The position numbers and the translations under genes were made by a program. A stretch of 64,000 nucleotides of DNA from Neocallimastix lanati (nom. inval.) (Eukaryota; Neocallimastigomycota; Neocallimastigomycetes; Neocallimastigales; Neocallimastigaceae): positions 324,501-388,500 of the forward strand of contig JACVTC010000059.1 of the NCBI GenBank assembly GCA_016946835.1, given 5' to 3'. The notes beneath the pieces were generated by a model. The model saw only the letters and a program-made list of their open reading frames with translations. It had not been told where the DNA came from and made no database searches. Of the stretch, positions 44,485 through 57,150 are shown piece by piece. How positions within the stretch are numbered: the stretch's first letter is position 1; each line of letters opens with the position of its first letter.

Positions 44485-46191
44485 GGCAGCAAACTTGTTT
44501 CATCTTTATTAATTAAATATTTGATAAAATACATGTAATAAAATAATAAAAAAAAAAAAGATAAAAAAATAAACAAAAAATAAAACACAACACAAAATAA
44601 AAATAAAATAATGGTATAATATATTCTAGTTTCATTTAATTAATATTTGTAAGACTTCACAAGGGCATTATTATACTGAAGTATAATAATTAACTTTGAC
44701 TTCGCAATGTTAATCATAATTTTAAGATACAAAATTATGATCTTCATTGGTTGCGCTAGCCCTGCTGGCCTGTCTTACTGTTTCTTCAGCATTGACGCTC
44801 TTGGTAGTAGTAGTACGATTCGATTTGAACCTATTGAATAAAGACCATTGCTGGCCAATAGCAATAGGTATAATCGATTGGAGAAGTGCCGCAGTAACCA
44901 CTAAGAACGGAGTATCAGAATAAGCACCTGATTTCATCTGGCACTTAAATAGATCCTTCCATTCCCTTGTACTGTTATTAATACTTCGACCTCCAAGAAG
45001 GAAATTAAACACTTTTTCACACACACTAGAGTCAATATACACATTATTTTCAATACTATTACTAACATTACTAAAAATACTATTACTAATATTATTATTA
45101 CTATTATAACTATTACTATTATTACTATTACTATTATCATTATTACTATTAACAATATCATTTGTTAGGTTGCCACGGTAAAAAGCATTATATAAAAATA
45201 AAATTTTATCATTAACTTTACTACGAGTATGATTGAAAAAGGGACAATCAATTAACCAATGACTTATCCATTGTTTATTACTTTTACAACAGGGACAAAA
45301 ATTAGGACACATTTGGTCCACTATTTTTGCAGCTTTAGCAATTCTAGCATCTAATCTATATCCGCTTCGTGCTCTCAATAGCCAATAGAAACCATATGAA
45401 AGATCAGGATAGTCATAACAAAGTTTTATAAATTTTGATGTTTCTTCGAATTTGTTTTTGTCATAAAACTCAGCTTTAATAGAATTGATTTTCATATCTC
45501 TTTTCCAATAAAAATCCTTGATTTTATTATCGTTATTACCTCTTTTCTCTAGTTTACGTTTAAGAGTTCTACTTTCTTTTGTCCATGTATATTTTCTAGA
45601 TTTTGGAATATTATTAACTAAATAGGAAATAATACAATTTGAATTTTTCCATTTATCAAAACATTTGACCTGAGACAAAGCACACTTAGCTGACAATGGA
45701 GGAATATGTAAATCTTTTGAAATAGAATATACATTAATAAATGATTTGGCTTTTTGTATACCTGCAATCCATCTTAATCCTTTATTAATTAATTTCTGAG
45801 TATTATTTGTTCTCGTTTTATTCGAACCAAGTAAAGGTGCAAAGTAAGAGACTTTACTAAGTACATAAGAGTTAATTATAATCTTCTTAAATGGAATAGG
45901 AATTTTGGAATTTGAAAGAAATTTACTAACAGAAAAGAGAGCTTTAGTTACTTTAGAGTTAAGTAATTTAATAATAGGTTTCAATGATAAGCTTTTATCA
46001 AATGGTATACCTAAATAGGTATAACATTTAGTTATTGGAATTGGTTGACCAGCAAGATAAAAAGTAGGATCTCTTTTATTTTGAAAAAGAGGTGTGTCTC
46101 GTCGAATCACCATCGTTGCACACTTATTAATTCCAAAATTCATCATATTAAATTTAGCCCATTCATTTACCTTCTTAAGCATTTTTTTCAA
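44455..46191 (-). mobile_element. 5'-truncated LINE copy with poly-A tail and 15-bp target duplication
   Basis: On the minus strand a long open frame (stop at 44722) encodes the part of a LINE reverse transcriptase after the catalytic box (MLKKVNEWAKF, MNFGINKCATMVI, CYTYLGIPF), the thumb and linker, a zinc knuckle (CPCCKSNKQWISHWLIDC) and a tail with an Asn/Ser/Ile repeat. A 3' UTR and poly-A tail follow (T run to 44481). TCGAATTTCTTCTTT occurs at 44440-44454 next to the tail and again at 46192-46206 at the 5' truncation point, the signature of target-primed reverse transcription. The frame has no stop. It lacks endonuclease and the RT active site, so it cannot move itself. Confidence 0.75.
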
Positions 46192-46420
46192 TCGAATTTC
46201 TTCTTTACTATATCGTTTTATTTCGATATCGACGCTCTTGAAAACGGGAGAATAGTTTCACAGATACATACAAATAAGTATATTATAAATTGGAACTGAA
46301 TCATAAGTTTTTTTTAGGTCAAATAAAGCAAGAAAGGTAAATTGATTACCTTGATTATTAAATTAATTACATATATTCCATATTTCTTTTTATAGTTCTA
46401 TGATTTTTTATTTTTTATTT
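46192..46420 (-). pseudogene. Older LINE relic (reverse transcriptase motif) at the LINE target
   Basis: On the minus strand, upstream of the younger copy, QGNQFTFLALFDLKKTYDSV is readable, the conserved early RT block of LINEs, followed by a stop and a sequence KSVDIEIKRYS that resembles the C-terminal KSVDVVLIRH of the 36-kb LINE. The YADD region is missing, so it is internally deleted. The target duplication keeps the frame open into the younger copy, so a single deleted LINE plus a chance repeat is the alternative reading. The stretch 44340-44440 may be its other half. Confidence 0.55.
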
Positions 46421-46494
46421 AATTAATTATTTATTTATTTAAAGATACTTATGAAATGAGATAAATGTAATTATACATTTATTATTTATTGGAA

Positions 46495-46539
<45 letters not shown>

Positions 46540-46703
46540 ATTTAAATATTTTAAATAATTTTATAGAATTTTTATTATTATTATTTTTTTTATTATTTAT
46601 CTAACAAAAATCATTTATTCATTATTTATTTATTTATTTTTTTTTTTTAATATATATATATAATATTATATATTTTATTTTAATTTATTTATTTATTATT
46701 ATT
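46421..46703. other. AT-rich spacer 3' of the MPP-beta gene
   Basis: Contains a T run at about 46499-46532 and TTTA-rich DNA. It would hold the transcript end of the MPP-beta gene. No other signal. Confidence 0.5.
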
Positions 46704-48608
46704 TTAATTAAGAGTAGATCTTTTCGATTTCATTAATTGGGCGAGTTTTTTATGAGCTTCTTTATCTAATTGTCCAACTTGACCATAACCAACAACGGCT
46801 AAATCTTTATTTAAGAAATATTTTCTAGAGACTTCTGCGATCTTTTTCTTATTCACTTGTTCAATTAAACTATCTACTTCTAATGGGGACATTCTTCTAT
46901 TGAAAATTAACATTTGTCGACCAATTTCTTCAGCTATCGGTGTAGTTCCATCTAAACTTAAAAGAAGTGATGTTTTTAATTGATTCTTTGCTCTGGAAAC
47001 TTCCTTTTCACTAATATTTTCTTCATCACAAAGTCTCATCCATTCGTGAATAATGGAGGTACAAGCCTGATATAAATTAGCATTAGGTTCAGTAATAAAG
47101 TACACACCAAAAAGGCCAGTATCCGTGTAGGAGGTATTGAAAGACATAAATGAATTTGCTAAATTATTTTTTGATATTTCCTTGGCAAGCTTAGAACCTA
47201 CTTGATCACCAGCACCTAAAGTTCTATCCCATGAACCAATAATACTTTGAGCAACTAAAAGTGACCAGTAATCGGGGTTTGACCAACCAACACCTTCAAC
47301 AGAAAGAACAATATGATTTGTTGGATATTCATTCTTTATTTCATAATTTAATTTAATTTGATATTTATTATTTGTATTAGTATTAGTATTAGTATTTTTT
47401 TTTTTTTTTTTTTTTTGAAATCATAATATTAATATTAATAAATTATATAATATATATAATATTAATATTTATTAAAAAAGTTTTTTGAATTATATTTTTT
47501 TTAATAAAAAATAAAAAAATTAAACTGTTCTTTACTGAAATTTCTATATATTTATCATCAAATATATATTGTGACTTATATATATAAATACCTTTAATAA
47601 AGCTGTTCCACCGACAAATTTTGCGTTTTTAAATTTATCATAGATTTCTTTATTGTTACTAGGTTGTGGAATTTTAGAAAAATATTTTTTAGCGAGTTCT
47701 ACTAATTCATCATGATCAACACCACCTGCACCAATAATAATCATTCTATCAGCAGTATAATTAGTTGAAATGTAAGACTTTATATTATCTCTGGTAATCT
47801 TTTTTATATTTTCAGTTGGTCCTAAAATAGTATAACCTAAACTAGAATTTGGGAATGCAATTTTATGTAATTCATCAAATACAACTTCGTCCTTCATTTT
47901 TTGAACTTCTTCATATTCTCTTAAAATAACATCACGTTCTCGGGTAATTGCTGAATATTCAAATTTTGAATTTTGTAAAATATCAGATAAAACTTCAATA
48001 GATGTGGATATATTTTTTGTTAAAGTTTTGGCATAATATACAGTTTGTTCACGTGAAGTATAAGCATTTAAATTACTACCAATATTTTCTATTAATAATT
48101 CTATATCTCTTTGACTTCTTTTATTTGTTCCCTGTTTTTTTATTTATTTATTTATTTATTTTATATTATTTTAATTTTTAATTTTATTTATTTAATTTCA
48201 TTATTAAATTGAAATTTCTTATTGATTAAATTTTTAATTTCATATCCTTTATTATTATCATTATTACTACATATAAATATTATTTAAAAAATTTATATAT
48301 ATTAGATAAAATAATCTATACTATTTTACCTTAAAGGACATATGTTCTAAAAAGTGAGCAGTGCCATTATCAGCTAATGTTTCAAAACGGGATCCAGCAT
48401 CAATCCAAACGCCAACGGTGGCAGTTTTTAATTTAGGATTAGTTTCAGTAGCAACTCTTAAGCCATTATCTAATCTTGTTATACGAGTTTCTGGTAAACC
48501 TAATAAAGATTTTGGGTATGTATAGAATAAATTTGAACTATTGATTTGCTTTATATTAGATAGAGCTCTTTTATATATTAAATTCGAGGCTTGAACCTTA
48601 AATGATAA
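46704..48608 (-). CDS. MAS1: Mitochondrial/hydrogenosomal processing peptidase beta subunit (5' exon missing)
   Basis: Exons seen are 48330-48608, 47592-48131 and 46704-47333, all phase 0, giving 482 codons before the stop. This M16 metallopeptidase removes targeting presequences in mitochondria or, in anaerobic fungi, hydrogenosomes. The zinc site is intact: HFLEH at visible residues 85-89, and the distal Glu of VILRE at 165, exactly 76 residues after the second His, as in MPP-beta; HMSFKGT follows the site. The catalytic signature rules out the alpha subunit. The first visible residues ([20 protein letters not shown]) look like the organelle presequence. No ATG precedes them after the acceptor at 48610-48609, so a short first exon lies further up and I could not place it. 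Length fits the family. Confidence 0.85.
47374..47394 (-). promoter_or_regulatory. Triplicated TACTAAT branch-point motif in MPP-beta intron
   Basis: On the intron strand TACTAA occurs three times in tandem, 40-60 nt before the acceptor AAAG at 47334. It matches the yeast-type branch consensus. No AG lies between the motif and the chosen acceptor, which supports the exon boundary. Confidence 0.6.
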
Positions 48609-48732
48609 CTTTTTTTTTTTATTTTTTTAAATATATAATTCAATTAAAAGAAATATTATATTATAATAATAATAATAATTTTAATATAGATATAAGTCAA
48701 TATTTTTAAAATATAATAAAACGAAAATATTC

Positions 48733-48782
<50 letters not shown>

Positions 48783-50616
48783 ATAATAAAAATAAAATAT
48801 AATTATGAAATTTATGTTAAGATTATGTATTATACATTAAAATATCTTGGTATATTTAAGGATTTTGAAAAAATGAGTTTACTATTCATTTTTATAAATA
48901 ATGAAATATGTAACAATAATTTAAATTTTATTAATATTCTATTTTATTTAATTAAATGATTATTTATATTAATTGTTTTTATTAATTTCTTTTTAATTTT
49001 ATTATATTTTTGAAATTATAATTTCTATTATTATATAATTTTATTTTTATTTGGTATTTTATATATAATAATAAAAAAAGTAAAAGATTTTTTGTATCAT
49101 TTATAGAAATTATATATAAACCCAGATACATTACATAAAATAAATAAAAAATGTATACATTGATAAAATTTAATATAGGAATCAAGAATGAATAGGAATC
49201 TTAATTAGAAGTTATTTGGAAAAAAAGGGAGAGTATCCTGTTGGTTAAAGGATTAGAAAAGAAAATCTTTAATTTCGGATAAAATAAATTATAAAAAATA
49301 TTACAAATTCATAAATAATTAAAATCATGATATGCAAGTGATAATTATGAGCTTAATAATATATGTATTTTTGATTATATTAATTTATAATTAAAAAATA
49401 ATTATTAATGTTTATTATAAATTATTATTAATTATTATTAATTATTAATAAATATTAATTATTTATATAATTAATAAAATATTTCCATATAAATATGGAT
49501 TATACATTATCCATATCATAGTAGGAAAAAAATACCAAAAAGATAAAAAAAAAAACAGAAAATTGCAATTTATATTTATTTTATATAAAACATTAGCATT
49601 TGGGTTGATAATAAATTTTAATACTTTAATGTTTTATAATTTTTAATATATAAATAATATTTATTAAAGTGAAATTATTTAGATTATTATTAATACAAAT
49701 TAGCATCATTACATATCATATGATCAATTCATTGATATGCAGATTATGTGCAATAATTTATAATCAGTAGGTTTTTAAATAATGGTAGTTTAGTGAAATT
49801 TATTAAAATAATAATTCTAATTCCTAAAATTTTACAAGGGTCCTTTATTTCTAATATAAATAATTTAATATATTTATAAGAAATATGGAATATATTAATG
49901 ATATATTCTAATATATAGAAGTATATAAGAATTTTATATGAATTAAAGTATTATAATTATTATAATTATAATAATACATATTGAAATAAAATAAAATAAT
50001 TAATATCAAAAAGATATAAATTTAATATTTAATAATTATTATTATATATACAAATATGCTACTATACATATTCGTTTTATATCATCATTTTATAATTAAT
50101 ATTTAAAAAAATTATTTGTTTTTATAAAAAAAAATGTAAAATTACTATTAAAATTTTCTTTAAGATGAAATTTTCATATTATATCTGTTAAAATTATGAA
50201 TTTTTTTATGAGTATAAAAAAAAAATTACTATAGTTTAATTATGATAAAAAATTATTAATTAAAAAAAGTTTTTATAAAATTTAAGCTTTGAATATGATT
50301 AATATAATATTTTTTAATGACATAATTTAATATGAGGATTTACTTTTTTTATTTTATTTTTTTAAATGAGTAGTGCGTAGTATTAAAGTTTATTTTTAAA
50401 ATTTATAATAAAAAGTTTAATATGAATGCTTTTATAAACTTTTATTTAAAAAAGAATTTTTTTTTTTCTAAAAAAAAAAAACAAGTATATAATATTAAAA
50501 ATTTTATTTTATTTATTAAAAATTAAATAATATAAAGATTTGATACACATATATATAATAAACCAAATATATTAATAATGGAAACAATTATATAAAATAA
50601 TAAAAAAAAAAAAAAA
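48609..50616. other. AT-rich intergenic DNA between divergent MPP-beta and ArAE-like genes
   Basis: An A run lies at 48738-48780. The missing first exon of MPP-beta should be in the first few hundred bases. A short complex patch lies near 49190-49290 with no recognised content. The rest is A/T-rich. Promoters of both divergent genes must be here. Confidence 0.5.
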
Positions 50617-51496
50617 ATGAATAGTGATACATCAAAGCAACGAATTATTGAACTAAATTTTGATGAAAGAAAACAAACTTTTTCAAAAAAATTATTCAGG
50701 GAATTAACTCTAAAACGAATTAGTAATTCTCATTCACCTTATATAATTATTTTTAAAGTTTTTTTTGCCATTTTTTTAGCCATTATTGCTGATATTTATA
50801 TCAGTAAAAACCCTGATAGTGTATCATCCGCTTTTACTGCTATTCTTTGTATTTCTTCTACTGTAACACGAGGCATTAAAGCATGTGTTTCTACATTTTT
50901 AATGTGTTGTATTGGTGCTGTTGTGTCAACTCTTGGTAATATTATTTGCGGAACTGATGCATCATTTATATGTAAGGAATAAGAATAAAATATGTATATA
51001 ATATATATATATATATGTATATACAATAAAACTTTATAATATTAAACTAAAAAAATTTTTTTTTTGTTTATTTTTTATAATTCAATACTAGGGAGAGTGC
51101 CTATAGGAACTTCAATTACTTACTATTTGTAATTATTATTATATATATATATAGTTATTTTAAGTTGAGATATAGAATTTTTAAAATGTTAATATAAAAC
51201 ATAATACTTTATATATATATATTATATAAATATATTGTTTCAATTATATTATTGATAAAGAATGTTTTTATGCCATATGGAAGATGATGTTGGTGGATTA
51301 TCTGCTGGTGCATTTTCTGCAATTTTTGTACAATTAACATTGTTTGAATACAAACCATTAATGAGATATTCCAATACTAAATGGATTAATACATTTGTTG
51401 TAAGATTATTATCAGTTTTTACAGGTAATTTTGTTTTTTTATCTTTTATTTAAAATAGCTTTCATATAATTTATATTTATATTTATTTATATATAT

Positions 51497-51533
<37 letters not shown>

Positions 51534-51782
51534 TATTAATGAAAATATTGTAATTTATTATTAATCTTAATGTAATTATCAATGTTTAGGTTGTGTATCT
51601 TCATTTATAGTAAATTCATTTTTTGATATTCTTTATTATAAATTCTTTTTTAAAACTAAAGTAAGAAAAATATTTAAAATAAAATAAAATAAAATAAAAT
51701 AAAATAAAATAAAATAAAATAAAATAAAATAAAATAAAATAAAATAAAATAAAATAAAATAAAATAAAATAAAATAAAATAA

Positions 51783-51831
<49 letters not shown>

Positions 51832-52656
51832 TTAATAATAATTAAAAAGAGTATCTCATATAAAAATTATTAATTTTTATTTAAATAAATTTAATTTTCT
51901 TTTTTTTTTAAAAAAAAACTATTTATGATATAAACTATATTTAACTGAAATTAGATTCGCCATTTTTCAAACAATATAACATTATATCTTCATGATTTCG
52001 TTAATGAACCAGAAAATTATTTTTTAGAATATAAATATCAATTATTAAATGATCTTATTATAGATATAAATTATGCTATTGACGAAATTAATTTTGTTTT
52101 TTTCAAATTAAAGAGTGTTATTCATTATTTAGGTAGTATTGAAGAATTAGAAAATTACAAAAATTTAGTATATGCCTACCTTAGACTTTTAAATCATCTA
52201 TCATTTTTGGGATATCAAAAGGAAATAATGAATGATAATGAAATTGAAATTGTTAAAAAGGTAGTTAAGCAATGTATCATGAAACTTTATTCACATCAGT
52301 ATCACATGAAAGAAGTTAATTTCTTAGAAAAAGTTGGTTATTTTGAAGGAAATGATTATAATAGTAATTCGACATTAAAAAGAAGTAAAAGCAAAAATAA
52401 AAATAAAAAAAATAAAAATAATAAAAAAAGTAAAAAAGATATAACTTCAACAAATTTAAATTCTGAAGGAAGTTCAAGTAATAATAATGAGAATAATAGT
52501 TTAATTAATATTGAAGAAATTAATTTAAACATAATTAATAATGAACATAATGAAGAAAACATACCAGAATCTTTAAGAATTCCATTAAAAGCAATTATTA
52601 CTAAAACTGATACTATTATTAGTAATTTAAATCATTGCAAAATATTTATAGATTAA
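50617..52656 (+). CDS. FUSC/ArAE-like (aromatic acid exporter type) membrane protein, five exons, 442 aa
   Basis: Exons are 50617-50971, 51092-51128, 51261-51424, 51590-51660 and 51955-52656 (donors GTAAGG, GTAATT, GTAATT, GTAAGA; acceptors TAG, AAG, TAG, TAG); the frame closes at 443 codons. After a basic N-terminus come helices KVFFAIFLAIIADIY and a pair through STVTRGIKACVSTFLMCCIG, then GGLSAGAFSAIFVQLTLFE, FVVRLLSVFTG and a last helix, as in the N-terminal membrane half of FUSC/ArAE proteins (the TRGIKA and RLLSVFTGC loops are typical). The C-terminal half is a soluble helical part with a low-complexity Lys/Asn/Ser segment. It probably transports organic anions, but substrate is unknown. 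The 37-nt second exon is very small, and intron 4 carries AAAAT and AAT repeats. Confidence 0.7.
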
Positions 52657-52909
52657 AGTTAATATCATATTTATATTAATACTATTAATTATTCTTCTTT
52701 AATAAAAAATATCCAAATTTATAAAATTATTTTCTGGTTTATTGTTTTAATACTCTTAAAAGCAAAACAAAACAAAAAAATAAGAAATATTGAGCAATAA
52801 TAATAACAATAACTTATTTAATTATAGAGAATTTGTATATTAATTTAAATAAAAAAAAATACAAAAAATTATATAATTATGCATTTTATTTTATTTTACT
52901 ATCGCAAAT

Positions 52910-52942
<33 letters not shown>

Positions 52943-53149
52943 GTTTGGTTTAGTTTATAAGTAAAACAAGTGATTTGTAATTTTTTAAAGATTGAATATA
53001 AATATAATTAGTGATATATCTATGAATAAAATAAATAATTAAATAACATTATTACTAACTATAATAGTAATGAAATTATAATTTAATAATTATTTTAATA
53101 AATTTTTATTAATAATTATAATAGAATCAGGTATTATTCTGAACCCACT
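52657..53149. other. AT-rich intergenic DNA
   Basis: A T run lies at 52912-52940; otherwise A/T-rich with no coding or RNA signal. Confidence 0.6.
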
Positions 53150-53450
53150 ATTCTTATCTCTGATAGTCTTCTGTATGCTAATCTCTTCTTGAATATTTAA
53201 TATTGTAATCTCTATATTAGCTGAAATATTAATGATTGGAACTCTGAAAAATGTGACAGATTTACTCATTTTAATTCAATTTTTAGTCCTATTTTTATTT
53301 GTCTTCAAGAAGACAGGAGCTTCAACGCTGAAAATGTATTAAGACATGCTAGCAGGGCCAATGCCTCTGAAGGAGAAGACCATAATTTCTTTCAGATAGT
53401 CAATTCAAACCCTAATCCATAAGGAGGTGAGGTTTGTTGCATATGAACTT
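53150..53450 (+). pseudogene. LINE 3'-end relic
   Basis: On the plus strand the words AENVLRHASRANASEGEDHN (with one frame break) match AEETVRQASRASATNEDHN at the end of the LINE ORF at 44.7 kb. Upstream bases are decayed equivalents of the preceding tail. It marks a second, oppositely oriented member of this LINE family. Confidence 0.6.
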
Positions 53451-53929
53451 TTATCTGAATTTATTTATACACTTATTATTGATTATTACTTTCTATTTCA
53501 CGTTACTGTTTCAATTATTATTATGTTCAAATTGGTCAAATAATATTTATTTATTTTATTAATTCTGAGTTTTTTTTATTTTTTATTAAAATTAAATATA
53601 TTCATATATTTTATAAAAAGAATAAATAAATAAAGATTAAAGTTAGCAATAAATACGGCTATAAAAAAAAATCAAGAAGTCAGTAATATTTCATTCCTGA
53701 ATTCTTTCTAATTCCTATTCATTTTTCAAACATTATAGAACAGTACTGAGACATGCAGAAATGAAAATACCCGTAATGGGTAGCCTTTATATAGGTATCT
53801 ACAATTCCTGCTAATTTACTAATGATAATCTAGAATATAGAAATATACTCTCAGTAAATATAATTTCCTTTTGGGTGTTAGATAATCTTTAGGAAATATT
53901 TACATCCATTTAAAGACTCTAGAGATAAA

Positions 53930-55900
53930 ATGAAAGCTGGTTTTGCTAATTGGCTATCTATTATTAATTGGCTATCTATTATTGTTGGTTATTTCAACAT
54001 GATTAAACAGCAACCAAAAATCTTATTTTTAGAATTTCTCCTCAATGGTTTGTTATGGATATGTTTGGTCACCAGTTTACTTGGTCTAATGATGGAAAAA
54101 ATTCTTGTATTCAACTTTTTTAATGATATCTCTGACTATATATCATTTATTATTTCTTGTAAAAAAGCATCACCTAATGATTTTACTACCCCACCTCCTG
54201 ATAAAAGAATTAAATGGTCTAGTCGAATTTATAAGGATAAACATGAAGTAATTTTCTCTGATACTAAATTTACATATTTATAGGATGAATTTTAACATAA
54301 TTATAATCTAGATTCAAATGCAATGGTAAAGAAGCTTATTGTCCAAACCAATGAAGTGGGTGATGAAATTAAAATAAGAATTCCTAAAAATCGGTTTAGC
54401 ATTCCATTGCCCTGCTTATATTAAGAAATTATCCCATGAAAAGAATTTATTTTATAAAAGATTTTAATATTTTAAAATTAGTAGTAATTTGTCTAATCTT
54501 CAAGAATTATATTTTTAATATTAAGAGAAATATTAAAATAATTAGGTTTAAAAAGTTACTTATTCCATTAGCTAATTTTTTTAAAAAAAAACGCCAATAT
54601 GGTTGGTCTGGACTTAAAAAAAACACTAATAGTTATTCTGATATAATTGGCAACAGTTAAACGAAAATTGTCTGAAAGGAATACTATACAATTTTTCTAC
54701 TTAATAATATTGGTGTTTGCCGAAGATACGAAAATACCTTCAATTCATTATTAATCTATACCTTACTTCGAAAGCTATTGAAATTTTTAATGGTAAACTT
54801 TTAAAAGAATTTTCAATATATCGTGGTATTCGCTATCAATGACATATTTGATAAATGCCAAGCGATATAGTATGATTACTGAAAGAAAAAAGTGTTGTGG
54901 TGATATTGTCTTGTGGGTTTATACAAAATTCTCTCTTAAAAACCTTTTAAATAAAGCTCTTGATTAGGTATTAAAAATTATATGACCTTTGAAATCAGTA
55001 AATACGATGTACTTGTTGTTAAACCAAATAACTTTATACTTTAAAAAATTGTGAAAATATTACATTTAAGCATTGATTTAGAGCCAATTTTACTAAGATG
55101 AACAATAAAATAAATCATTTCCTTAACTTTTTCTTTAGATTTTTAGTAAAGAGGAACGTACCTTTCTACTTTAAAACTTGTATTATAGTTTCCTTTTTCC
55201 CTGGTTCAGCTCTGTACTATGCACCTTTACTAGTATCTAATAAAAAGAACATTGAAAAAGTTCTACTTTTAATCGAGGTTTGTTTTGGAGTTTTGGGTTT
55301 AAAAATATGACTTTCAATACTACTATCTATAATAAATCTAAGGAACTATTTATACCTCATATATTTAGTTTTTATATAAAGGCGAGGATCCGATGCTTTA
55401 AAAAGTGGAAAGAATCTTCTTGCATTATTTTTCATTTAGTCAAAAATATTCATGGACGAAAAAAGCACGTAGATTATATACACAAACACAACAAAAAACT
55501 TCCTGGAGAAATACAGAAATTTTATTAGGAAAATGTTCATTATAAAAGTACTCCTTCGATTAGATCAATCAAATTCAAGAAATTTAAATTTGGTTTTAAA
55601 AAATCTATTCAACTAATATCTTTGAAATATTTACAATTTTTTCATGGATTTTTTTGAATTGAATTAATTAAATGTGGATTAAAATTTGATGTGAAATCTT
55701 ATGATAAATACAAATTGGTATCAAAAGAATACCGAACAAATAGTCCTTGTGGTGTAAGTAACGACATAAATAATTTTACACACTGGATACTTTTTGTCCT
55801 AAATTTGAAGAATTTAAACAACAATTCATTCAATTTGTTTATAAAAATTTTTTTTCTTTGATTATTCATGAGAAATCACATTCCTGATGATAAAAAAAAA
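53930..55900 (+). pseudogene. Decayed LINE reverse transcriptase relic
   Basis: Fragments in several frames follow LINE RT order: an RT-like block KAIEIFNGKLLKEFSIYRGI near 54770-54835, then FLNFFFRFLVKRNVPFYFK and ALYYAPLLVSNKKNIEKV (55115-55260), matching FSVSKFLSNSKIPIPFKK and SYFAPLLGSNKTRTNNTQK of the 44-46 kb copy, then KARIRCFKKWKESSCIIFHL (55378-55440), matching SQVKCFDKWKNSNCIISYL. Many stops and shifts interrupt it. The 117-codon open frame at 53930-54283 belongs to the same decayed region and I would not call it a gene. Confidence 0.7.
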
Positions 55901-57021
55901 AAAAGATAATATTAATTTTCACTTATTGTGTCTCCTTTTTGGCATAAATACAGTATATGAAATCTTAAAGATGGTAGAAATTAATTAAATAATACATAAA
56001 TTAATATATTATTTACATATGTTAGAATATGTGAAATAATGAGAAATAAACTTCAAATGTATTTATAATGTATTGAAACATATTGTATATATATTAATAT
56101 ATAAGCCACATCTTTGTAAATCTTTATCCTAAAACATATTAATAAAGTTGATATAATTATTAAACCCAAATTTTCACGACTCTTATCAGATTAAGGTTTA
56201 TTTTTTTTGTCGGACATAAAATGCGTCAACTTAAAAAAAAAAAAAATTATAAAGTAATTGCCATGATAAAAGTTACCATTACGTCAACTACTAGGAAAAG
56301 TAAATGGATCTTCAAAGAATATAAAGTTGACTTGAAACTAATCTAATGATAACACAAAAGAAATTCTTATTATAAAGTCAATTCTACCCTCCGAATATAA
56401 AAACGCTGTTTAAAATTTTAATATCTCAAGTAAAATTTATTGTTCAACCAAAGCAAATAAGAAAAAATAACTTATAATATTAAAAAACGTGTAATTACAA
56501 ATATTAAGCGGGTAAATAATAACAATATTATTAATGGGGGAGGCTAAAGGTCATAGATCCCATACTAAATAAATAAATAACAATTAAGTTAATATTCCCA
56601 TTATATTAAAGGAGATATAATATAAATGAATGGCAATTCCTAGCGTGAAATATGTACATTCAAATAATAACACAATATTATAAAATCTAGCGTGAAATAG
56701 ATTTATAAAATAAATTACTATAATAATTAAATATAACCATGAGTTATATACAATAAATGACGTTTAATGTACAAAATATATGAATATTTTATTTATTAGA
56801 AAATCCAAATATTTAAAATACTTTTAAGAAATTCGAATTTTAAGGGGAATTAGAAACATAAAATATTAATGAAAATACTTTATTAAATTCTTTTGGCAAT
56901 TATATCTACTATGAAGTTTGAGAAAATTTAATAAGGAAACTATTGAAAATTAATTAAACTAAAGTAGCACGTATAAAACACGTTATACAATATATTTTAA
57001 AGAATTTTATTAAATCTAAAG

Positions 57022-57150
57022 CCTAAAAGACTCTGAATAGACACTTAGGCATATATAAATTATTATACCTAAAAGACTCTGAATAGACACTTAGGCATAT
57101 ATAAATTATTATTCCTAAAAGACTTCGAATGGACACATATGAATTATTAA
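57022..57150 (+). repeat. 46-bp tandem repeat (about 2.7 copies)
   Basis: The unit starts CCTAAAAGACTCTGAATAGA at 57022, 57068 and 57114; the third copy is diverged and incomplete. Each unit has the inverted pair GCCTAA/TTAGGC. It lies in the decayed LTR element. Confidence 0.85.

Noticed and set aside
47520-47580. Possible extra MPP-beta exon reading [13 protein letters not shown]
   Set aside because: The flanking exons join directly into the family sequence (GGTALLK to [14 protein letters not shown]); inserting the piece would break a conserved strand.
53930-54283. 117-codon open frame as an independent gene
   Set aside because: It lies in line with decayed LINE RT fragments on the same strand and has no recognisable domain.
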